NCBI GenBank assembly: GCA_951802425.1
Contig: OX637794.1
Span: 4,154,001 to 4,218,000, forward strand
Source of the DNA: Clavaria fumosa
Taxonomy: Eukaryota > Basidiomycota > Agaricomycetes > Agaricales > Clavariaceae
Reading direction: 5' to 3'
DNA length: 64,000 nucleotides
Of this stretch, positions 56,498 through 64,000 are shown one piece after another. How positions within the stretch are numbered: the first letter of the stretch is position 1; each line of letters starts with the position of its first letter. Position numbers and translations under genes: made by a program. The notes under the pieces are model-generated. The model did no database searches. It was not told where the DNA came from and worked only from the letters and a program-made list of their open reading frames with translations.

Positions 56498-57946
56498 ATC
56501 CGGAATGCACTCGCCCACGACTCTTATGCCCAAGGACACCTCCGATGACTTGAAAACAACGCGGGAATTAATTCTGACAAAGAGCCCTTCTCACTCTCCA
56601 ATGACAAACTCCTACTCCGCGACAAGCGGATTTACGTTCCCGACCACGACAACCTTCGACTCGAAATCTTACACACCTACCACGACCATAAGCTCATCAG
56701 ACACCCAGGGATCCACAAAACGATTCAGCAGATCCACCGGCACTACTTCTGGCCCAAAATCTGACAATTTGTTACGACCTACGTCCGATCATGTGCTGAA
56801 TGCATGTGGACGAAGACAGTCCGACACAAGCTGTACAGACTAATGAAGTTTTTACCTATTCCGCAGCACCCGTGGAGTTCCATTTCAATGGACTTCATTG
56901 AGGGATTACTGCAGTCTCTCGATTTCAATTCAATTTTAGTTGTTGTGGACAGACTAACAAAATATGTGATCTTTGTAGAATGCCGCAAGACAGACGGTGC
57001 CATGGAATTGGCCATGCTGTTCTTAAAGCATATCTTCGCCAAACACAGCACACCCCACGACATAGTTTCCGACCAAGGGAAACTATTTGTTTCCAAATTC
57101 TGGTCCTCGCTATGTCATTTACTCGACATCAAAGCGAACCTCTCGACTGCCTACCACCCCAAGACTGATGGACAGACCGAACATGTCAACCAGATCCTTG
57201 AACAGTATATCTGTCTGTACGTTAACTACCAACAGGACAATTGGGTACCCCTTTTACCACTTGCGGAATTCGCGTACAACAACACTCCGCACTCCGCAAC
57301 CCAAGTAACACCCTTCTTTGCGAATAAAGGGTACCACCCCAGGTTTGAGATCGGGATCGACAACGTTAGCTCTTACGCAGCTCGACAACATGTGGACGAC
57401 CTCACTGCCCTTCACGACTACCTGAAGGAACAGCTCCGCATTGCAATTGATCAATACGCCTGGGCTATGGAGCACCGCCGAATTCCATCCCCAGACCTCC
57501 ACATCGGCTCCAAGGTCTGGCTGGATGCGCGTAACATTAAAACGAACCGCCCATCCAAAAAGCTCGACTCCAAGTATGTTGGACCACTCACGATTTCACA
57601 GAAAATCTCCAACCACACATACCCACTCGAACTACCCCTGGCCATGAAGGCGTTACATGACGTCTTCCCAGTCAAATTACTCCAACTGCATGTCAAGAAC
57701 GAAATTCCACACCGCCAGCAGCCTCCTCCGCCCCCAGTCGAAGTTGACGGTGAAGTTGAGCATGAGGTATCGGCCGTCCTGGACAGTCATTTCCACTGCA
57801 AGAAACTTCAATATCTTGTGGAATGGGTCGGCTATGAAGGGACAATGGAACACCGCACCTGGCAACCCGCTGAGAACCTCGAGCACGCCACAGAATATGT
57901 TTGGGATTTCCACCAACGTTATCCACACAAACCCCACCCCGTTTAA
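56498..57946 (+). pseudogene. Gypsy C integrase and chromodomain
   Basis: The integrase zinc module starts near 56650 (HDHKLIRHPG, later CAEC). The core has ISMDFIEGLL, VSDQGKLFVSKFW and GQTEHVNQILEQYI, supplying the DDE residues. Next come the basic KLDSKYVGPLTI segment and a chromodomain with YLVEWVGYEG and HRTWQPAENL, ending at 57946. TGA codons at about 56546 and 56762 interrupt the N-terminal part. The open frame from 56804 covers the catalytic core onward. Confidence 0.93.
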
Positions 57947-58350
57947 TGGGCCTACGTGCGCAATTTACTTCTTTTACTCACTTACTTATGTTCCTTTTCC
58001 TCATTTCCGATACAACACACTATACAATTTTTTTTAAAAAAATTAAAATTTTAAAAACGTTCAAGACATCCTACAGAATACCCGCACAAATTCTGCATAC
58101 TCTGCTTCATTACAAAACTTCGAAACTCAACTACTATTTCAAAAGAAACACCACTTTCCACCTCTTGTACACACTATCATTCATTTCCACTTCACCCTTT
58201 GTCTCTCCGTTTACCTTGTTTTAATCTCACTCCTTGTGGTTTTCACCTTTGTTGCATGAGACAAGTTATTTTTTCCACAAAAAATTTTATGTACATACAA
58301 ATATATATATACAGCAGCTGACGGGGAGGAGAGAGAGAGAAAAAGGAAAC
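57947..58350. other. Non-coding gap between convergent pol and antisense gene
   Basis: An A/T-rich stretch with a T run/A run (58028-58040) and a TATATATATAC tract near 58303. It probably holds the 3' ends of both convergent transcripts. No gene seen. Confidence 0.4.
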
Positions 58351-59508
58351 CTAGTCCGATGCATTGTATTCCTGCTCCTCGATCGCCCGCTTCATGTCCC
58401 CAAAGGCATCATTCAGCTTGGTGAACCTGCACATGAGCATTACACATGCCAACTGTATCGACGGCAGGCTCTCAGTGAGGCGGAGATCGTCTGCTTCACT
58501 GGGCAGGAACCACTGCCGTCGCCTCCGTGCCTCCCGTTGCTGCACAGTCTGCAGGGCTGGGGGTATCACCACCATGGCCGCCGCACCCGACTCGGCCCAG
58601 CGACGGGGCCCTTGCGCCCGCTTCCGACCCCACTTGAGCGACTTGCCGCCCAGCGCGTTGCATGACCGTTTTTGCCGCGTGCACCGGTCGCACAACGTCT
58701 CCATGACCCCGATGCACCATATGCTTGCGAACGCGCACCGTACGCAGAGGGGGTCCCGCAAGACCAACACCTTATCCTACAAAATATTACATTAGAACTT
58801 TTTTCTCTTGATTAAAACTACTTACCTTCCTGTCCACCAATGTCCACCCTTCCTGCCATGTGCATGTCTCGAGGAACCCGAGGCGGGCATACCGATAGCC
58901 CTCGGTGTCGATTTCCTCGATCTCCGCATCGCCTGCATCCCGCGCCGATGCGTCTTGTTGTCGTTGGACGTCCTCGCTTTGCCTGCACTCCTCCAACATG
59001 GGAATGCAGGCCGCCGCCGCTGCCGCCACCTCAGTCGCCACTGCTGCTGCCTCCTCCTCACGCCGCGTGTTCCGCTCGCGCTCCTCTTCCCTCCGTGCTT
59101 CCTCTGCTTCTTCCTCTTGGCACGCCCGCTCTACCTCCATGCACACGTCATCGACCTTCTTCAGAAAATTGCGGGCGTTGATGATTGCCCGCTCTGCCGC
59201 CTCCAGCTGCCCATCAGACTCAACAATGTCCCCCTCTGCTGCAGCAAAAGCCATATACCGCCTACAGCGGTCCTATGGCAGCACTATCATATCAGCATTA
59301 GAGTCAAGGGGACTGGGTGACTTACCACCAATTGCTGGGCATTGTCTGCCCACACTCGCAGCTCCCTCACCTCCGTCACTGCCTCAAATTCTGCCCCCAG
59401 GTCCGTTCGGGGGGGGAGAGACCTCTCCGCCATCAGCGAATGCCGGGTTTGGAACTCGGTGACAATTTCATGCAAAAGGGGAAGGAGGGGGTGGAGAGTA
59501 GGTACCAT
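58351..59508 (-). CDS. Antisense Zn2Cys6-like/coiled-coil gene of Gypsy C
   Basis: Three exons (59508-59326, 59272-58826, 58776-58351) with GT-AG introns, all phase 0, give an open frame of 351 residues. Exon 2 encodes a long Glu/Arg/Ala coiled coil (EEEAEEARREEERERNTRRE). Exon 3 has six cysteines (221, 224, 231, 239, 242, 249) in CX2CX6CX7CX2CX6C spacing with basic residues in the last loop (CTRQKRSC), like fungal Zn2Cys6 clusters. It lies opposite to gag-pol, between the chromodomain and the 3' LTR, as in Gypsy A, whose antisense gene has identical cysteine spacing. In contrast to the TGA-riddled pol of the same copy, it has no stop. DNA binding or transcriptional control is inference. Confidence 0.75.
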
Positions 59509-59639
59509 GGTGTTGCGATGGAACAGAGGCGCGACTCTACAGAAAAAGAAAATCGAGCACTGCCACGAATCAACGGAATCACGTGACTGGTTACGTACGG
59601 GCCTGCCTCGCAGGAGCTCAGCTCCTAGGGAGGAGGCAC

Positions 59640-60338
59640 TGTCACGACCCAACACACCTCGTTACAGGCCGCCTGATGCGTCTTCACACTCGACGACCAC
59701 TCCCGACTCAATTCCGCTGCTCGACGATTGCTCTGAACCTACAATCAGCAATTCTGCACGCGGACCGTAATTCTGACAGACTCTGTAGGCTTCGCTGTTG
59801 TTCAGCCGACATTGGGAAGCCTTGGGAATGAGTGGAGTCGGTTTAGGACCTGCAAGGTGGCCTCTAGATGAGCTAACGAAGGCACATCGACGATATTAGG
59901 CTTTGGGGTCTGGATACAGTGGCTGAAACATGTTTCTGGACAATTTCTTAATATTTGTTTTATGACTTCTTCTTTGTAGATCTTCTTTGATACTATCCCA
60001 TTTTAGATATTTGCCTACTATATAAACCCCAGAGCTGTAGTAGATACTACAGCATACAACATAAACTCGATTACCTGCTTATGCGTAAGGATCGCTGTCG
60101 AGAGCCGCCTCAGGTACTTGACTGGGCATTGCATAGCAGCCACCCTCTCATGCAGTCTCCAGGTCAAAACCCCTCCTTGTGTCGTCCCACTACCTCCCAC
60201 CTTCTCCTGTTGCACCCGTGCCTCTTCCCATCGATGTGGCTCGCGTGCGGAATTCCCTTTCACCATCAGAATTACCGCTACGCCCTCCCTCGCTGTCGTC
60301 TACACTTGTATTTTGGTGGAATTGACCTACTCTTGACA
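59640..60338 (+). repeat. Gypsy C 3' LTR (699 bp)
   Basis: It starts TGTCACGACCCAACAC right after a purine-rich tract and ends CTACTCTTGACA. A TATA-like CTACTATATAAACC occurs at about 60015-60028. Confidence 0.93.
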
Positions 60339-60589
60339 TGGCGTTTGGTTCCACTGTCACCCCCTTTGTCAACTTGCTTGCTGTATACTATCTATCTGTG
60401 TGAATTCTGCATCTTGTGAATACCTCTTCAGTGCATTTGGCTTGATTCTCAACCAACTTCACTCACAACTCAGGGGAAAAGCTATGACAGACCTGGCCAA
60501 ACTTTGATTGCACCTTTGGGATGAGCATTTGAGGGATGGGACTGTCAAAACTCACCTCAAGTGTCACTTAACCTCCCAAACTCCCATTC

Positions 60590-62284
60590 TGTTATGACCC
60601 CATCCGCTTGCATAAGCACAACCCCCACTCCAGACTCTGAGCTCTGTACCAACTCCGATCCACTCTGCCATAACTCTGTGTGCTCTGCTCTGCACCTTCA
60701 TCGGACTTCACTCTGCTGGCCTTCGGACCATTTGGACCTCATTCTAGAACCTTCTCCCTCCATCCCCTCATTCCATTGAGAGGATACCCTCGACCCATGG
60801 GAGTTATTTTTGTTGTTATTTCTTTGTTCCATGAAAATTGCACAGGCACTTGTGGTGAAACTCTCCTAGTAATTTGATATGTACATTGTTTCACATTACT
60901 CCTATACTCTGTCCTTGCCGTATAAGTTTCCACCTGTATCTCCCTGCTCCTCAGTTCGAATATTAACGTCTCTTGATCCTAAACATCTCTGAGCTTTCAT
61001 CCTCATCATCCTCGACATTCTCCACGTCATCCGACCAACTCTGAGCAACTCCGGCGGACTCCAATTAACTTCGGAGTTTGACTTACGTTCTGATTCTTGG
61101 GTATTGTTTCTGTTTGATAAATAGGGACACATATATACATGGTGGCACAACACATACGTTGAGGCCACAGTCCCATAAGTCTCTTCCTTCTCTACTTACT
61201 TCTCCGTTTCTCCAATATCGGACCCTGATCAGACTCTGATAAAACATCTCCGCTCCGCTAACCCCTTTCGCTACTAACTTGATAGGACCATGACACATTC
61301 TGCCAACCCTAGCTACACCACACTCAGAGCTTGAGGCTTCTGGGTCCCTGGTTGGATCTGTGCCTACACCCACCTCTGAGGCCAGCAGGACTGTGTCATT
61401 TGCAAGCATTGCTCAAAATTTGATCCAACAGCTTCACAAAGATGAGGACAGTGTGTTGGGCATGGATATTTCAGTCACTCACAATGATAAGATCAAGGTC
61501 AGAGTCCTTTTCAATTCTGAAAATGAGTACTGGGTCACTGTCACGCCCGTGCCAACCGGAGTATTCTCCGGCCTTCTCCAGCCTTCTCCAGCGGTCTCCG
61601 GACCCCCGATCGCAACTCCGGGCTCTCGGACCTATGTCCAGAGCGCCGGACTTCACTTGCGCGACATAGCGCAGGATCAGGAAGTGTGCCTGAAGGGCCA
61701 CCAACTGATGTCCGCACTAGTTGCTGTTGCCTCAGGCAACCAGGAACTGGTCCTGCCCCAGACCCGTCGCCCAGACAATTTGATGGACTCTGGGAAACGT
61801 CTGTACATCATAGTTAGTAGTTTAATGTTTGTCCTGATCAGATTCCGTCTCTGTCTTGTAGTCCCGTTGTTTAGTTTATTTCCTGACTCCCGGACATTAC
61901 TCCATAGCTACGAACTGATTCCGTAGTCGTACCGGAGTTATCTCTGTTGCTAGCATCGCCCCGGACTTTTGTATAAGTACTCGTAGATTATGGCCTTGTC
62001 TAGCCAGTCTGATTATCAACCCCGCCCACTCGCACTCTACTCCGCATTGCCTGAAACCCGTCTCCCGACTTCTCCCGAAATCCGAGACACTGATCCGCAG
62101 AGGGCGTCGTTTCAATACATTCGCCAAGTCTCGTCCGAACCCAAGTCCAACTCCGTCCAAACTCCGGTTTGCTCCACCGCACCCGGACCTTGTTACTCTC
62201 GCCCGGACTTTATTGTTCCCCACCGGACTTTGTTATTTCCGCCCGGACTTTACTCCGCCCGACCCCTGTGACATAGACGTAACA
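60590..62284 (+). repeat. Gypsy D 5' LTR (about 1.7 kb)
   Basis: It is bounded by TGTTATGACCCC and CATAGACGTAACA, directly followed by the leader GTATAATCAGAC and gag. Dense CCGGACTTT/CCGGA words fill the right third. Without the 3' LTR (outside the window) the left edge is inferred from the TGTTA start. Confidence 0.7.
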
Positions 62285-62315
62285 GTATAATCAGACTGAC
62301 CACTTTGCGATCATA

Positions 62316-63470
62316 ATGTCTGAACCTCCCCGACACAGTGGCCGCTTGCACCCAAGCGCCAAGCCGACGACCCCTGGTGGGTCCGACCTTGGAGAACTAA
62401 TCAATCCGACCCCTCCTGGCGAGGGGGACGAACCAACCGTACCCGCTCCACGCGAAACCCGATCCCGATCTCCTCCGGCTGAACAGCCCGACTCCCCGTT
62501 ATCCAAACCTGACCCCGAAGCCCCGAACCTCGCGGACGCGATCCGCACCTTGGCCGCATCCACCAAGGAATGAGGTTCCCCATCTTCCCGCGTCAAGGAA
62601 CTGGAACCATTCAACAGTTCCAACTCCAAGAAACTCCGTAGTTTCATGGTTCAATGCGAATTGAACTTCTGAGACCGCCTGAAGACTTTCAGCGAGGACT
62701 CAGTAAAGATAAATTTTGCCATCTCCTTCCTGCAGGGAACCGCTCTCGAGTGGTTCGAACCTGCTCTCCTAGGCGAAGCCCCGGATGCCGACTGGATTTC
62801 CGACTGGAATCTATTCGTCCAGGAACTCCGGGATTACTTCGGACTGCACGATCCCGTTGGAGATGCGGAGGCCGAACTCGACCGCCTCCACATGAAGGAC
62901 TCCCAACGGATCACGACATACAACGTCGAGTTTAACCGGATAGCTGCGCAGCTCCGGTGGGACGAAGCCACGCTCCAGCACAACTATTACCGCGGACTCC
63001 CGAACCGCCTCAAGGACGAGATTTCCCGAGTCAGGAAACCGACTTCCCTCCCTGTCCTGCGCAAACTCTGCCAGGACATCGACGTGCGATACTGGGAATG
63101 TCAAGGCAAACGTTCCCGCAATGCACCTGCCAAATCCGACAACAAGCCCCGCCAAGCAAATAACTCCGGACAATCGTCCGGAGGAAACAAACCTGCCAAC
63201 AACTCCGGAGCAGCATCGAACGCCTCCGGATCCGCACGAAAGACCGATCCCCCGAAGGATAATAAGATCGGCAAAGACAGAAAGCTAACTCCGGAGGAAC
63301 GGAAATGCCGCTTCGACAACAACCTCTGCCTCGTTTGCGGAGGAACCGGACATGTTGCGAAGGACTGCCCGAAGTCCCGGAACATGCAGGGCAAGAAAGC
63401 CCGAACTGTCACGACCTCCGACACAGTTCCGGAGGTTAAGGCTGCAGCTGCTCGGGCAAAAAACTCCTGA
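62316..63470 (+). pseudogene. Gypsy D gag
   Basis: Starts MSEPPRHSGRL. TGA codons at 62571-62573 and about 62670 interrupt it where Arg is expected. The capsid part follows (FLQGTALEWFEP, DYFGLHDP, YRGLPNRLKDEI). A CCHC knuckle CLVCGGTGHVAKDC lies near 63330-63370 after an Asn/Ser/Gly-rich linker. The gag stop is TGA 63468-63470. Only these two stops appear, so the decay is lighter than in Gypsy A. Confidence 0.9.
63458..63464 (+). promoter_or_regulatory. -1 ribosomal frameshift heptamer, Gypsy D gag-pol
   Basis: A AAA AAC in the gag frame, one codon before the gag stop, is the canonical X XXY YYZ slippery heptamer. The -1 frame from here is open through the protease to the window end. A GC-rich stretch (GGAGGACCGCGCCGCC) about 30 bases on could form the stimulating structure. 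Confidence 0.85.
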
Positions 63471-64000
63471 GCGGCCCTTCGAAGTCCGCACTACCGGAGG
63501 ACCGCGCCGCCCCAGCCAGTGCACGTTACGAGTTCCGCCTCAGCACATCTGCTGTTTCCCCTTCATCCGACTCCTTGTACATAACTCTGTCTGCTCCGAA
63601 TATAGATCATTCTCCGTATTTCTGGACCCTGGTTGATTCCGGGTCATCGCATTGTTTCATAAGTCCTGAGTTCGTCAAGAAATACAAACTCCGGCCAACT
63701 CCGATTTCCCCCATGTCACTCCGCCTTTTCGATGGCTCCTCTATGGACATCATCAAATCCACACTCACTCTCCCTGTCCAATTCCCTACCGGAGAACTTT
63801 TCAATATCGAATTCCTGGTAGCCCGAATGGATCCCGCCTGCTCCGCTGTCCTTGGATATAACTGGCTCACCCACTACAACCCGTTGGTTGACTGGGTTAG
63901 AGGCAGTATCAAATTCCGGACACCGAAGCATTCCCGAACATCAAGTCCGACCTCCGACACCCAAACCCTGACTCCGAAAGTGGGAACTATCGTCCTCACT
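63461..64000 (+). CDS. Gypsy D pol, protease domain (runs off window)
   Basis: In the -1 frame relative to gag, an Ala/Ser-rich linker leads to the retropepsin-like motif [16 protein letters not shown] (63627-63675). LRLFDGS and the distal [17 protein letters not shown] follow. No stop is seen up to base 64000. The RT would follow beyond the window. Confidence 0.88.

Larger units (their letters stand above)
51604..60338 (+). mobile_element. Gypsy C: chromovirus with an antisense gene
   Basis: LTRs at 51604-52602 (interrupted) and 59640-60338 begin TGTCACGACCCAACAC and end CTACTCTTGACA. The flanks are TGGCC and TGGCG, sharing TGGC. The internal order is gag, protease, RT, RNase H, integrase, chromodomain (+), then an antisense gene, a purine tract (GGGAGGAGGCAC) and the 3' LTR. 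At least seven in-frame TGA codons sit where related elements have Arg. Confidence 0.93.

Noticed and set aside
58787..59462. Plus-strand frames of 110-190 codons opposite the antisense gene of Gypsy C
   Set aside because: They are GC-rich shadow frames (Ala/Ser/Arg-rich); the minus strand has splice sites, a coiled coil and the cysteine cluster.

Overview
The window looks like a transposon graveyard from a mushroom-forming basidiomycete (Agaricomycetes). The evidence is short GT-AG introns, chromodomain Ty3/gypsy retrotransposons, a KDZ (Kyakuja-Dileera-Zisupton) DNA transposon, and tandem paralogues of a Crinkler-like P-loop NTPase. The species cannot be named from sequence alone. Almost nothing outside 32-36 kb and 49.8-51.4 kb looks like a host gene.

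Layout. 0.4-1.8 kb (-): a CCHC gag-like pseudogene split by a 455-bp hAT-type MITE. 2.7-4.7 kb: two minisatellites (30 bp and about 84 bp). 5.2-7.5 kb (-): a decayed relative of a gene carried by the KDZ element. 8.4-28.1 kb: one nested insertion. Its outer chromovirus, Gypsy A, has 1.4-kb LTRs, pol on the minus strand and TSD CGTGG/CATGG. Inserted in it are a second chromovirus, Gypsy B (13435-21235, TSD ACACC, in the A integrase), and three hAT-type MITEs, each with an 8-bp TSD. One of these MITEs sits inside the B reverse transcriptase. Gypsy A also carries an antisense, intron-containing gene between its chromodomain and its 3' LTR.

28.5-31.9 kb is gene-poor, with a possible solo LTR. 32.3-35.5 kb: a Crinkler-like NTPase/nuclease gene. 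35.7-51.4 kb: a second paralogue, split by a complete 13.6-kb KDZ transposon (36146-49758) with near-perfect long TIRs and a 7-bp TSD. The KDZ element holds three genes: an intact-looking KDZ transposase; a 441-aa protein with a histone H3-tail-like N-terminus, a PHD-like finger and a possible His/Cys protease-like fold; and, divergently, a homeodomain-like protein of unknown role. The two divergent genes start from a mirrored 76-bp promoter.

51.6-60.3 kb: a third chromovirus, Gypsy C. It has a solo Gypsy B LTR in its 5' LTR and a second antisense gene in the same place as in Gypsy A. 60.6 kb to the end: the 5' LTR, gag and protease of a fourth chromovirus, Gypsy D, with a textbook -1 slippery heptamer between gag and pol.

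The gypsy coding regions are inactivated mostly by CGA-to-TGA stops and CG-to-CA changes, as expected from CpG methylation and deamination or a RIP-like process. The KDZ element shows no such decay and is probably the youngest large insertion. The two signals I find most novel are the conserved antisense Zn2Cys6-like/coiled-coil gene in two chromovirus families, and the H3-mimic PHD protein carried by the KDZ element.
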